NCBI GenBank assembly: GCA_033584155.1
Contig: CP138355.1
Location: 1,178,001 to 1,242,000, forward strand
DNA: 64,000 bases
DNA from: Candidatus Electrothrix scaldis
GTDB taxonomy: Bacteria; Desulfobacterota; Desulfobulbia; Desulfobulbales; Desulfobulbaceae
Direction: 5' to 3'
Made by a program: the position numbers and the translations under genes. Below are positions 51,116-60,521 of the stretch, piece by piece. The notes below the pieces were generated by a model. That model was not told the origin of the DNA and made no database searches. It saw only the letters and a list, made by a program, of their open reading frames with translations. Within the stretch, counting starts at the first letter, position 1, and every line of letters begins with the position of its first letter.

Positions 51116-52120
51116 TCACAAAATTTTTGTGTATACACCATTACTGTCCCATTCGTCATGTCTCTCCTGATAATCAAGAGGGCATCCTCCGCTGACATCG
51201 AATACTTGGATAATGATACTGGTAATACTCCCGCCACTATTGTGTTTTTCAGTGATTTTCGCTGTATTTTCTCCTGTGAGAGCAGGAAAGGTCAGGTCAT
51301 CAGCACCTCCCGATATTGGAGCCCCTCCATCAGGATTGAGTATAATAGGAGAAGGTCCTAAAGTGACATGTATAGGAGTGGCAAAATAATCTGCAATGGC
51401 ACCACCAATAGCACCCGCATCATTCTCCACAGCTTTGCAGGTAACAACCTTAGAACACACTGGTACGTTATCCTTAAATCCTATGATAGACTCTCCATCA
51501 TCGCACATAAAATCACTGATTCCCGGCCCCTGTGGGCCTGCTTCTCCATCTGCGCCATCGGTACCTGGCACTCCCTGAGGTCCTTGCTTTCCTTGTGGCC
51601 CCACGGGTCCAGTAGCGCCGATATCTCCCTTTGGTCCCTGCAGTCCGGTAGCACCAGTGTCCCCTTTCGGTCCCTGCGGCCCAGTAGCACCAGTGTCTCC
51701 TTTTGGTCCTTGTGGTCCAGTAGCGCCGGTCTCACCTTGCAGCCCTTGAGGACCAATAGCACCGGTATCTCCCTTTTCTCCTTTCTCACCTTGTAAACCA
51801 ACCGCACCAACAGTCAGCTGATACTCGAAATAATTATTCCTGGATGTAAAAAGCCTCAGGGCATAATCACCAGGCAGCAATCCGGGAGGAAGAGACGCAG
51901 TAATATCAGTATCACTGTAGCATGAAGAACAAATGAACAAGGATTGAGCACCCAAGGTGATCGCAGGAGTAAATTTGGGCTGCGTGAGATTGACTCCGGT
52001 GATGTACAGCTCACCGGCCAGCTCATCCACTGTTACCGTATCAATTTCGATTGGAGCAGAATGAGCAATGTTCGCAAAGAGACAGAGTGAAGCTGTGAGC
52101 AGACAAGATGTTATTTTCAT
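51116..52120 (-). CDS. Secreted collagen-like (Gly-X-Y) repeat protein
   Basis: 334 residues. A signal peptide (to about residue 20, [16 protein letters not shown]) is followed by a beta-rich head (about 24-107) with a CSSC pair, an uninterrupted Gly-X-Y stretch (about 108-200, e.g. [16 protein letters not shown]), and a C-terminal globular part with four cysteines. GGGAGG precedes ATG 52120. The head resembles IPT-type domains seen before collagen-like stalks. Trimeric surface fibre or adhesin is the usual role in bacteria; not proven here. Confidence 0.88.
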   Translation of the reverse strand: MKITSCLLTASLCLFANIAHSAPIEIDTVTVDELAGELYITGVNLTQPKFTPAITLGAQSLFICSSCYSDTDITASLPPGLLPGDYALRLFTSRNNYFEYQLTVGAVGLQGEKGEKGDTGAIGPQGLQGETGATGPQGPKGDTGATGPQGPKGDTGATGLQGPKGDIGATGPVGPQGKQGPQGVPGTDGADGEAGPQGPGISDFMCDDGESIIGFKDNVPVCSKVVTCKAVENDAGAIGGAIADYFATPIHVTLGPSPIILNPDGGAPISGGADDLTFPALTGENTAKITEKHNSGGSITSIIIQVFDVSGGCPLDYQERHDEWDSNGVYTKIL

Positions 52121-52972
52121 TTTTCCAAAACCCTCCCATTTAGTGGTATGCACATCGAAAAGACGATGTTGTTGTGAGTAAACAAGGTTCGAATAGCAGC
52201 TTGCATGCCAGCAGGATTACTTTTTTATAACAAGTTCGTTTCACAGGATAAATGAGTGGTGACAGATGCCGTGCTCATTCATACCAGGACACTTTTTGTC
52301 AGCGTATGACAAAAAATAAGAGGTTATTTTGTTGTAACTGTATGTATTCTCAATAAGAAATTGTTATCGCGGGCGGGTGAAGAGGGGGGCGGATGAGAGG
52401 CACGAGGATGGGGGTGAGGTGGGCTTCAGAATGAGTCCCAAGAAACACGCAGGTTCACCCCGTGTACAGGTTATGCCTGTAACAGGGGAGAGTGGGGCAC
52501 GTAAATGCCAACGGCCTACGGAGTCGACATGGGGCAGCAGAAACAGAGGAAGTCCACCTGCGAATGAATCTCATCGTGTTTTTATGGCGATGCAAAAATA
52601 TCTTTGCAGATTTTAATGATAGTGGCGATTCCGACAGCGATACCGATGTAATCCTTTACTCTGGGAACGACAGGTGGGGATTCCGGTTTATCCTTTTTGC
52701 ACTCAGGTTCTCTACCTCGGTAGCGCGTGTCATGCGGTAGTATCTTTTTCACTTCCATTCATCATATCCTTGTAAAATTGAATTAAGATGTTGCGGCTTT
52801 TTGTAAAAGATAACAAGGAATGATAATAATTCAAGTATAAAAAATAATGATACCGAGCAGTTAAAAGTACAGCTGTGGCGTACGACTGGCAAGCTGGTAA
52901 TGCGGATTGTCCCGCTATTGGCCTGTTTGGTGGTGTACGCCTATGGTGTACGGATGGGGGAAAATTGTAGGC
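52121..52972. other. Long intergenic, no gene recognised
   Basis: About 850 bp. The part from 52370 to 52620 is purine-rich and unlike its surroundings, with short overlapping frames (79 and 82 codons) of arginine/serine-rich composition and no ribosome-binding site. This could be decayed mobile DNA, perhaps part of a group II intron, but no intron domain V or reverse transcriptase was found. Confidence 0.35.
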
Positions 52973-53004
52973 AAAAAAAAATCGCCAACCGGAGAGGCAG
53001 GCGA
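52973..53004 (-). terminator. Terminator of the 231-residue hypothetical gene
   Basis: On the minus strand, TCGCC and GGCGA arms around a 13-base loop are followed by nine T residues (complement of 52973-52981). Confidence 0.65.
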
Positions 53005-53030
53005 GTATTAGAGCTGGTCTGTTGAGGTGG

Positions 53031-53726
53031 TCAGTCAGTATACGGGTTCACCATGACCCTAATTCGGTCACATTTTCTTTTCACATCGACACGGTTTCTT
53101 TGCAGCCATTCATTAATTCTTTTATTTTCAGTCTGCGCATTAGTTTTCTTTTCTCCGTCTGTTGAGGCTTCCGGTGGTTTGGTCGGGTAGAGTTCCCGGC
53201 TACAGGCAATAGCTAATTCGAGTTCATCCGACTTATAGAATTGACCATATTTAACTAGTTCATTGGTATTAATTATCTTTTTTAGGTCATCTTCTCGGAT
53301 ATGCAAAGATGCTATGGTCAGTGATACTTTTTCAACAGCTTCACTTTCTTTTCCCCATTTAGCATCCAGTGGTTCAATGAATCCTATATGAGTTGGTAGC
53401 CACTTCCCCTCTGATAACCTCCAGATTTTGGAGGAAACTTCCTTGTTGCCGTTGTAAAGATCATTAAGTGCCATAACTGGCACAGGCCACCAGTCAGCGT
53501 AGAAATGATAAAGCAAGTATCTATCAGTCAAGGCTCCCCGCAAGAGGTATTTTATGTTTAGCTCTGTTTTCTCTGCGGCCTCTTCAAGGGTTACGTATTC
53601 AAATGTCCTATTTTCATGTATATACTTTGCTGTGTCACCTTGCAATGAATCAGCATCAGCTTGAAGTGGGACAATTCTTTTTCTTTTTCCTTGAGTTTTG
53701 AAGAGAGAATCAATAAGTTCTGCCAT
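53031..53726 (-). CDS. Hypothetical protein with MerR/excisionase-like N-terminal helix-turn-helix
   Basis: 231 residues. Near residue 43, YVTLEEAAEKTELNIKYLLRGAL has the spacing of a MerR/excisionase-type HTH as found in proteins of mobile and phage-related regions. The rest is mixed helical with a basic C-terminus (RKCDRIRVMVNP). It lies next to an ISKra4 element. No enzyme motif seen and no named family recognised. The terminator directly downstream supports a real gene. Confidence 0.55.
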   Translation of the reverse strand: MAELIDSLFKTQGKRKRIVPLQADADSLQGDTAKYIHENRTFEYVTLEEAAEKTELNIKYLLRGALTDRYLLYHFYADWWPVPVMALNDLYNGNKEVSSKIWRLSEGKWLPTHIGFIEPLDAKWGKESEAVEKVSLTIASLHIREDDLKKIINTNELVKYGQFYKSDELELAIACSRELYPTKPPEASTDGEKKTNAQTENKRINEWLQRNRVDVKRKCDRIRVMVNPYTD

Positions 53727-53959
53727 CTCAAATTGTGAAATATTGAATTGAGTACCATTCTGGAATGGCGGAAAATATTTTTGACAGTGTATTGCCTAAT
53801 TCTTTCCTTGTTACTTCTATAAGTTCATTGCTCATATCTTTTCCTCAAAGATCCACTATCTACTGAAAACATACCGGAGAGGCTATTAAGATCAAGGTAT
53901 TGTCACCGATAGTGTGCGACACCCCTCACGGTATTTTGTTGCTCATGTGCAATGGGATT

Positions 53960-55653
53960 GGGTGCGGCTCTTTTCCTGCAATCTTCCAGCGATTATATCA
54001 TTGCCGGAACTGCATCACCGTTCGGCATCCAGATATAGTTCCTGCACCGCTCCTTCTAAAAATGAAAGTTCAGGTATTTTTTCAGATCTCCGCTGGTTTT
54101 CAGCGCCCTTAGCTTCAGCACAGCATCCGCTGATTTCAGTCGCCAACGAGCACCGGTGAGATCCATACGATCCTTGACCAAGTGACGACAAGCTCCCTCT
54201 ATTACACCGGTGGCGATAGGCAGTCCTTTCAAAAGAGCTTCTTCATATCTCAGTCGTTTCTGATTTTTCTTGATATAATTCGCAGCAGTATCCGCAGCGA
54301 TACGTTTATTTTCATCTAATCCTCTACGTGTAGCCGCACGACGCAATCCGCTCGCCACGCTTTGCGCGTTTCCTTTCAAAATCTCAAGCGTACGGCCCTG
54401 AACCCACTTTTCTCGTTTTTCAGCGTTCTCTTTCTCTGGATAAAGAGCATGAACCGCCTTCCACAGGTACTCGACAACATGAATAAAATCCTGAATAACG
54501 GTTACTTTTACATCATGCTTCTCCGCCTGTACCTCGACCTGCCTGACCAGATCGGTCTGCCCGTCGATAAGAACAACCCATTCCATTTCTTGTTCAGGGT
54601 CTCGTCGAAGCGCCTCCCGGAATCCCTGGTCAAGGGCGTTTCCCATATCTTCCGTAATCTCCGCCCAGACCCGCTTGTTTTTAATTTCTGGACGCTCCGG
54701 TGCGACTTCCCCGTCAATATTGAGAAGCTGTTCAGGAGTGCGCTGATAAGGGGATGTGTCATACACTGAGACAACGGTCGCCATCCGCTTACGCCCCTTT
54801 TTCTCTCCGTGCTGAAGTCGGGCTTTTTTTCTTATCCTGATCCTTTTCCGCTTGTTTTTTGGCGGCGGGACGCAGATCCTGATTATGCATTGATACGCCC
54901 TTACCGTCCGCCGTAATGACTAAAATACTGCCCTTTACGGACGACAAGTCAAGGGGTTGCTCGTAAAATTCCTTGAAATCACGAACAATATCTGCGGATA
55001 CTTCCTGAAGTTGACGTTTAGGCAGTATTCCGCCTCCCTGACGTTCCAGAAACTCCAATGTTTCGTCAAAAGAAGCGACTGCCGTCAAATGCGCTATTTC
55101 ACTTCGTAGGCCGTGTGAATACTTGTCGGGCGGCAAATTCAACTCGGCATCCAGAGGAAAAACGCTGCCGACAAACTGCCCGTAATAACCGATTCGTGAC
55201 AGCTCGACCTCTCCGAAACGTGATTCAATTTTTCGAGTACAATCTGTTCTGCGACGATTGCGACGAATACCGTCTTCTCCGAGAACAAATTCTTTTTTCT
55301 CTTCTTCTGCGGAACGCTGAGACAGATATCCCTGCGCCAGCTGCCGTATAATTTCCTGTCCTTTCTGTTGAATAACTGCTTCCACGTCTCCGAAAGAGGA
55401 TGTGGAGAATTCTATACCGGATATATGGGACGCCAGTTTATCAAGTGCTTCAAAAGACCGAAGATAATGCTCAATATTGCTTTCCGTAAGGTGACAGGGG
55501 CTGTACATATGGAACCTCCAAAACGCCGTGAAAAAAAATACCCATAATTTCTTACCGTATCATGAGAAGCAATTCAAGCAAATTGTAAACAATCTGTTAT
55601 TCGCAATCGAAATTTTATCAGTATGTTAACCTTGTATCAAAGGAGCCGCACCC
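53960..55653. mobile_element. ISKra4-type insertion sequence
   Basis: 1694 bp. Ends are GGGTGCGGCTC at 53960-53970 and its reverse complement GAGCCGCACCC at 55643-55653. A 9-bp direct repeat AATGGGATT lies just outside each end (53951-53959 and 55654-55662). The single transposase is on the minus strand. Size, long target duplication and protein sequence agree with ISKra4. Confidence 0.9.
54056..55508 (-). pseudogene. ISKra4-family transposase, frameshifted at an A7 run
   Basis: The first part (55508 to 54789) starts with ATG after GGAGG and has RYGEVxLxR-like RFGEVELSRIGYYG, PLDAELNLPP and the first catalytic Asp in ILVITADGKGVSM. The second part (to 54056) contains MATVVSVYDTSPYQRTPE, WVVLIDGQTDLV (second Asp), and GLPIATGVIEGACRHLVKDR with the catalytic Glu. 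They are in different frames; the family sequence RLQHGEKKGRKRMATV continues across if one A is removed from the A7 run (54824-54830). Either slippage or a disabled gene. Confidence 0.85.
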
Positions 55654-55817
55654 AATGGGATTTTAAATCGTTCGCCTTCTAATATTTTGTAATTTCCATT
55701 AATAAATGGAAAGGTTGCTGTCAATATAGGAGTATATTTTTTTTTATAAAGCTGGTTTGTACTCTCTTTATATGGATGGGGCAACGGAAAATAATGGCAG
55801 GAAGTGGATGGAAGGCA

Positions 55818-55853
55818 AAAGAAAAACCCGCTAACCAATAAAGGTCGCGGGTT
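55818..55853 (-). terminator. Terminator of the glycolytic/secG/tRNA-Leu transcript
   Basis: AACCCGC and GCGGGTT arms around a 15-base loop, with a T-rich run on the minus strand following the second arm. Confidence 0.75.
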
Positions 55854-55879
55854 TTATAAGATACTGCTTATGTAAGAGA

Positions 55880-55965
55880 TGGTGCCGAAGGCCGGAGTCG
55901 AACCGGCACGGGCGTAACCCACTACCCCCTCAAGATAGCGTGTCTACCAATTCCACCACTTCGGC
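55880..55965 (-). tRNA. tRNA-Leu (anticodon GAG)
   Basis: Acceptor GCCGAAG pairs with CTTCGGC, with CCA encoded. The anticodon stem CTATC/GGTAG encloses TTGAGGG, anticodon GAG. The long variable arm (class II) and T-arm GGTTCGACTCC are present. It lies 21 bp after secG and is probably cotranscribed. Confidence 0.95.
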
Positions 55966-55986
55966 ACACAAAATTTGTATGTATTT

Positions 55987-56544
55987 TTATTCAGCCTGTT
56001 CCGGGGCTGTTTCCGGTTCTACTACTTGCTCAACAGGAGAAGCTTGTTCAGTTGATTCCTCGGCAGCAGGCGCAATATTTGCTTCCTGTGTTGCATCCGC
56101 TACCGGTTCGTCTTCAACAGCTGCCGGGGCAGCTGTTGTTTCTTCCTCAGCAGTTACAGTTTCCTGAACCGCCGGAGCAGCTTCTGCGGCTGCTTCCTCA
56201 ACCTGTTCTACAGGCTGGATGTCAGCCTCCGGCATAGGAATGGTCACCGGGGCTTCTTGCTGAACCGGGGCCGTAGTTTCCTGAACAGGCAGGTCATTCA
56301 TAATGGAACCGGTGCTCTCATTCGCAGAAAGATAGGCCAAGGAAATTGAGGTGCCCATAAAGACAATCGCCGAAAAGGTGGTTATCTTGTTCAAAAGTGG
56401 CACCGGGCCTTCTGATCCGAAGACTGATTGACCAGAACCGCCAAAGGTAGCTCCGATATCAGCTCCCTTGCCGTGCTGCAAAAGCACGATGACAATCAGG
56501 AAGAGAGAAACCAGTACATGTACTATAATAAGTAAGGTCGTCAT
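55987..56544 (-). CDS. secG: Protein-export membrane subunit SecG with long acidic tail
   Basis: The first 75 residues are a typical SecG: membrane span LLIIVHVLVSLFLIVIVLLQ, the conserved HGKGADIGATFGGSGQSVFG, and a second span FSAIVFMGTSISLAYL. The protein then continues for about 110 residues rich in Ala, Glu and Pro (for example AEEETTAAPAAVEDEP), which is not part of normal SecG. Its ATG overlaps the tpiA stop by 4 bp. Function of the tail unknown. Confidence 0.9.
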   Translation of the reverse strand: MTTLLIIVHVLVSLFLIVIVLLQHGKGADIGATFGGSGQSVFGSEGPVPLLNKITTFSAIVFMGTSISLAYLSANESTGSIMNDLPVQETTAPVQQEAPVTIPMPEADIQPVEQVEEAAAEAAPAVQETVTAEEETTAAPAAVEDEPVADATQEANIAPAAEESTEQASPVEQVVEPETAPEQAE

Positions 56545-57296
56545 GTAAAATTGATTATCCTAGCAAATGACTCTGCCTGCAAGGCTGCGCCGCCCACCAG
56601 AGCGCCGTCAACGTCAGGCTGAGCCATGAGGCTGTCAATATTTTCAGGTTTGACCGAGCCACCATACAATATCCTGATAGAGTCGGCAAGTGTTTTTTCG
56701 TATAAATCTTCAAGAGCAGTACGAATAAAGGCGTGTACTTCCTGGGCCTGCTCCTTTGTGGCTGTTTTTCCGGTCCCAATGGCCCAGACCGGTTCGTAGG
56801 CAATTACGACCGCTTGCATCTGTTCTGCCTGAACATCCTTCAGCCCCTGGCTGAGTTGTTCCTCAACCACCTTAAAGGTGTTGCCCTGTTCCCGTTCATC
56901 CAAGGTCTCGCCAACGCAGAGAATAGGGGAGAGGCCGAATTGCAGAGCGCCCAGCAGGCGCTGATTGACCATTGTATTATCCTCGCCAAAGACATGGCGG
57001 CGCTCTGAATGGCCGAGAATTACCATGTCAACCCCGACATCCTGCAACATAGGTGGTGAAATCTCACCGGTAAAGGCACCTTGCTTTTCCCAGGCCACGT
57101 TTTGCGCAGCCACCTTGACCGGACTTTCACTCACAGCCTCTTTCACCGCAGCCAGCGAGAGATAGGCAGGGGCGACCATGACCTCCCGGTCGGTTAATCC
57201 TTTGCTGGCATCTGCAACAGCTTTGGCTAACTCAGCGGCCTCAGCACGGTTCAGGTGCATTTTCCAGTTTCCGGCGATCAGTGGTGTTCGTGTCAT
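56541..57296 (-). CDS. tpiA: Triosephosphate isomerase
   Basis: Interconverts glyceraldehyde-3-phosphate and dihydroxyacetone phosphate. The 251 residues have GNWKMHLN (catalytic Lys), LGHSERRHVFGE (catalytic His), AYEPVWAIGTGK (catalytic Glu) and LYGGSVKPEN (phosphate loop). It follows pgk and overlaps secG, a core operon arrangement. Confidence 0.96.
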   Translation of the reverse strand: MTRTPLIAGNWKMHLNRAEAAELAKAVADASKGLTDREVMVAPAYLSLAAVKEAVSESPVKVAAQNVAWEKQGAFTGEISPPMLQDVGVDMVILGHSERRHVFGEDNTMVNQRLLGALQFGLSPILCVGETLDEREQGNTFKVVEEQLSQGLKDVQAEQMQAVVIAYEPVWAIGTGKTATKEQAQEVHAFIRTALEDLYEKTLADSIRILYGGSVKPENIDSLMAQPDVDGALVGGAALQAESFARIINFT

Positions 57297-57387
57297 GTTT
57301 TTCCTCCCAAAAAGATCGTCTCTTCATAAGGCTCCGAATCTCATATAGGAATTTTATGAAAAAAATTCCCGTGTTCGGTGCGGGACT

Positions 57388-57465
57388 GTAGGGGCAGATC
57401 ACTTTGTCCGCCCTTTATTTTCTGCTTGGTGGTAATTAAGGGAGGACACGCAGGTCCGCCCCTAC
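57388..57465. repeat. Dispersed GTAGGGGC palindromic repeat, copy 3
   Basis: GTAGGGGCAGA at 57388-57398 faces GCCCCTAC ending at 57465, with other inverted blocks (GTCCGCCC / GGACACG region) between. It lies in the 185-bp gap between tpiA and pgk. Confidence 0.65.
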
Positions 57466-57481
57466 GACATTCATCTTTATT

Positions 57482-58660
57482 TCAACCTTCCAGCGCTTTT
57501 ACGCCGGGCAGTTCCTTGCCTTCCATCAGCATGAGAAAGGCACCGCCACCGGTGGACATATAGGAAATATTTTCTGCCTCGCCGGACAGGCGGACCGCAG
57601 CATTGGAATCCCCGCCCCCGGTGATGCTCAGGGCATGGGCAGAAGCCACAGCATGGGCCAGGGCCATTGTGCCCCGGGCATAGGCATCCATCTCAAAGGC
57701 ACCCATTGGGCCGTTCCAGACAATGGTCTTGGCATTGGCCAGTACTTCAGTAAAGCAGATTACTGTAGCGGGGCCAATATCCAGAGCCATCCAGTTATCC
57801 GGGATGTCCTGGATGGTTACCTGCTTGCACACCGCATCCGGGGTAAACTGGTCTGCGGCAATAACATCCACCGGCAGATAAACCTTTACGCCCTTTTCCT
57901 TGGCATCAATCAGTAATTGGCGGGCATTATCCAGCAAATCATCCTCCACTTTGGAGGCACCCACAGAATAGCCTTGGCTTTTGAGAAAGGTGTTGGCCAT
58001 TGCGCCGCCGATGAGCAGACAGTCTACCTTATTGAGCATATTGGTCAAGGCCTCAAGTTTGCCGGAGACCTTAGCGCCACCCACAATGGCGACCATTGGG
58101 CGCTGTGGATCATCCACCGAACGGTGGAAATAAGACATTTCCTTATCCAGCAGAAAACCAGCTGCCTTTTCTGCACAGTTTTCCGCAATCCCGGTAACCG
58201 AGGCATGGGAACGATGGGAGGCAGCAAAGGCATCGTTGATATAAATATCGGTTAGGGCGGCGAGCTGCTGGGCAAAGGCAGGATCATTGGCCTGCTCTTC
58301 AGCATGGAAGCGGAGGTTTTCCAGTAACACGATATCGCCGTTATTCATGGCAGCAACAGCACTTTCCGCCTCAGGTCCTACACAGTCTTGAGCCAGCTGG
58401 ACCGGTTTGTCGAGAATGCTGGAGAGGTATTGGGCAACCGGTGCCAGGGAGAACTTCTCCATCCGTTGTCCTTTGGGGCGTCCCATATGGGAGGCAAGGA
58501 TAACTTTGGCCTCTTGCTCCAGAGCATACTGGATGGTGGGCAGAACGGTGCGGATGCGCAGGTCATCGGTGATTTCACCCTGCTCATTCATAGGTACGTT
58601 GAAATCCACCCGGATCAAAACTCGTTTTCCGCTAATATCAAGGTCACGAATTGTTTTCAT
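57482..58660 (-). CDS. pgk: Phosphoglycerate kinase
   Basis: Transfers phosphate from 1,3-bisphosphoglycerate to ADP. 392 residues with RVLIRVDFNVPM, SHMGRPKG, FHAEEQAN, VAIVGGAKVSGKLEAL, GPMGAFEM and the nucleotide site ITGGGDSNAAV, all normal. Situated between gap and tpiA in the same direction. Confidence 0.96.
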   Translation of the reverse strand: MKTIRDLDISGKRVLIRVDFNVPMNEQGEITDDLRIRTVLPTIQYALEQEAKVILASHMGRPKGQRMEKFSLAPVAQYLSSILDKPVQLAQDCVGPEAESAVAAMNNGDIVLLENLRFHAEEQANDPAFAQQLAALTDIYINDAFAASHRSHASVTGIAENCAEKAAGFLLDKEMSYFHRSVDDPQRPMVAIVGGAKVSGKLEALTNMLNKVDCLLIGGAMANTFLKSQGYSVGASKVEDDLLDNARQLLIDAKEKGVKVYLPVDVIAADQFTPDAVCKQVTIQDIPDNWMALDIGPATVICFTEVLANAKTIVWNGPMGAFEMDAYARGTMALAHAVASAHALSITGGGDSNAAVRLSGEAENISYMSTGGGAFLMLMEGKELPGVKALEG

Positions 58661-58693
58661 TCTTACTCCTGTGAGGAAATTCCAATTCGGTTC

Positions 58694-58765
58694 GTAGGGG
58701 CAAGGTCTGGGTGTTTGACCAAGAGAATCAATAGAGAAAGGGCAAACACAGCGGTTTGCCCCTAC
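58694..58765. repeat. Dispersed GTAGGGGC palindromic repeat, copy 4
   Basis: GTAGGGGCAA (58694-58703) is mirrored by TTGCCCCTAC ending at 58765, in the gap between pgk and gap. The interior also contains partly inverted GTTTG/CAAAC blocks. Confidence 0.7.
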
Positions 58766-58823
58766 AGAATTTTTACAGAAGACGACCAGAGGTCATCTTG
58801 AATACCCTACTTAGGGTATCCTG

Positions 58824-60044
58824 TTACACCATCCGTTCAGCCACGGAGACGGTCAGGTCACCAAGCATATTGGTGTAACTGCCCAGCTCGTTGTCGTACC
58901 AGCCGTAGATGACAGCTTGGGTTACCGGAACCTCCAGAATATGCGGTCCCGATCCTGCGTCGATGTTGCAGCTCTTCAGGTGATCCAGGTTAACCTTCAG
59001 GGAAGCAGTCCGGGTATGGGTCTCGGTGGACTCGATAACCGTAGCTGCCTCTGGGGTACCAATGATATCTGAGGAAACATTCTGGCCCGCAGAGTACTTG
59101 AGGTACTGGGTGGTGGCTGCGTAATCTTTGTAGATACTGTTGATCAGGTCGCGTTTAATGGGGTTTTCCAGCTCGTCCTGCAGGTTGAGCACCAGGACAA
59201 TCAGGGAACCTGTGGAGGTCGGAATCCGAACAGACTCTGCAATAAAACCGATGCCCTTCATCTCCGGGATAACCAGACCCAAGGCCTTGGCAGCACCGGT
59301 GGTGGTCAGGATAATATTGTTGAGGGTGGAGCGGTTTTTACGCAGGTCAGTCACGCCAGCAGCAGGGACGGCATCCAGGACTTTCTGGCTTCCTGTGGCT
59401 GCATGGACCGTGACCATAGACGCGGTGAGCATCCGGTCTGCACCGAAATGATCCATGAGTGGCTTGATCATATAGGACAGACAGGTGGTGGTGCAGGAGG
59501 CTGCCGAGACGATGGAGTGCTGCTCTGGCTTATAATCATCGTCATTAATGCCCATAACCGTGGTGATCGCATCATCAGGCATATCAATGCCCTTAGATTT
59601 AATCTTGAACGGTGCTGAGACCATAACTTTTTCTGCACCAGCCTGAAGGTGGCCGCGTACCGAACCGCGAGGATCGCCAGCGTCAGTGGTGGGGTCTTTG
59701 AAAACACCGGTGGTGTCCACAACCATGCGGACATTATTGTCCTGCCATTTAATATCCTTGGGGTTACGCGCCTCACGGAGGACAGTGACCGGAACACCGT
59801 TGATTGTCATGGTGCCTGCGGCCTCATTTAGGTTCTCGATAACCCGACCGCCCTTATGCCCGTGCAGGTAGGTAGACAGTCTGCCGTAGGAGGAATCCTT
59901 TTCAATGGTTGCAGCGATGTCTTCCAAGCCGCTACCGACCTGACGTCCGAGGTTGACAACAATCTCTGAAAAAAATTGTCGGGAAACATGATGCCAGAGT
60001 GAGAGTTTACCGATCCTTCCGAGGCCGTTGATTCCAAGTTTCAT
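58824..60044 (-). CDS. gap: Glyceraldehyde-3-phosphate dehydrogenase, long form
   Basis: NAD(P)-dependent glycolytic dehydrogenase. From ATG 60044 it is 406 residues, longer than the common 335. KLGINGLGRIGKLSLWH is the dinucleotide-binding start, the active site is VSAASCTTTCLSYM, and VIYGWYDNELGSYTNML the conserved C-terminal element. Additional residues lie in the N-terminal half (VGSGLEDIAATIEKDSSYG). AGAGAG precedes the ATG. First gene of gap-pgk-tpiA-secG. Confidence 0.93.
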   Translation of the reverse strand: MKLGINGLGRIGKLSLWHHVSRQFFSEIVVNLGRQVGSGLEDIAATIEKDSSYGRLSTYLHGHKGGRVIENLNEAAGTMTINGVPVTVLREARNPKDIKWQDNNVRMVVDTTGVFKDPTTDAGDPRGSVRGHLQAGAEKVMVSAPFKIKSKGIDMPDDAITTVMGINDDDYKPEQHSIVSAASCTTTCLSYMIKPLMDHFGADRMLTASMVTVHAATGSQKVLDAVPAAGVTDLRKNRSTLNNIILTTTGAAKALGLVIPEMKGIGFIAESVRIPTSTGSLIVLVLNLQDELENPIKRDLINSIYKDYAATTQYLKYSAGQNVSSDIIGTPEAATVIESTETHTRTASLKVNLDHLKSCNIDAGSGPHILEVPVTQAVIYGWYDNELGSYTNMLGDLTVSVAERMV

Positions 60045-60521
60045 ATTCAATTCTCTCTTTTTTTGTCCGCGAGATAGGCCTGATCCCACCTTGATTTTGC
60101 CTGGTAGATGAGGCTGGTCTCGGTTCGCTTATTGCGTGTGGACATTTTAACAAATGGAAGTATGATGCGCTGAATTAGAAATCTATATATGGTATAAATG
60201 CATTTATTACAATCGAAAACCGTTGTGCTGAGAAAAACAATTTTGTTGTTCCTCTGGCATAGATAGGGAAATATATACTCGGAGAAGGGGAAAAGTTGAT
60301 ATCTTAATGTCTTGAAATTGTATCTTTTCTTTTGCTGGTACTGGTAGCTCGTATCCCTGGCTTTGGGCCGCATATAATCCGTTCTGCAAATACTTATATG
60401 AACACAGAGTGGTAAATGGCTTTGAACAATAGACAGGAACGTGATAAGAAAGGCCTAACGAAAACGGAGGCCAGGTATAGCCCGTTTTTTAACCAGAAAG
60501 ATCTCTAACCTGAAACAGAAT
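60045..60521. other. Divergent intergenic between gap and the carboxylase gene
   Basis: 477 bp, AT-rich in the middle. It must hold promoters in both directions but no pair of -35/-10 boxes with good spacing is convincing. No small gene or RNA structure recognised. Confidence 0.35.

Noticed and set aside
52377..52740. Possible group II intron or its reverse transcriptase leader
   Set aside because: Only a purine-rich stretch with short frames; no domain V, no reverse transcriptase motifs.
55626..55838. 70-codon minus-strand frame disrupted by the ISKra4 element
   Set aside because: It overlaps the tRNA-Leu terminator and the IS end; joining it across the IS gives only a few more codons and no family.
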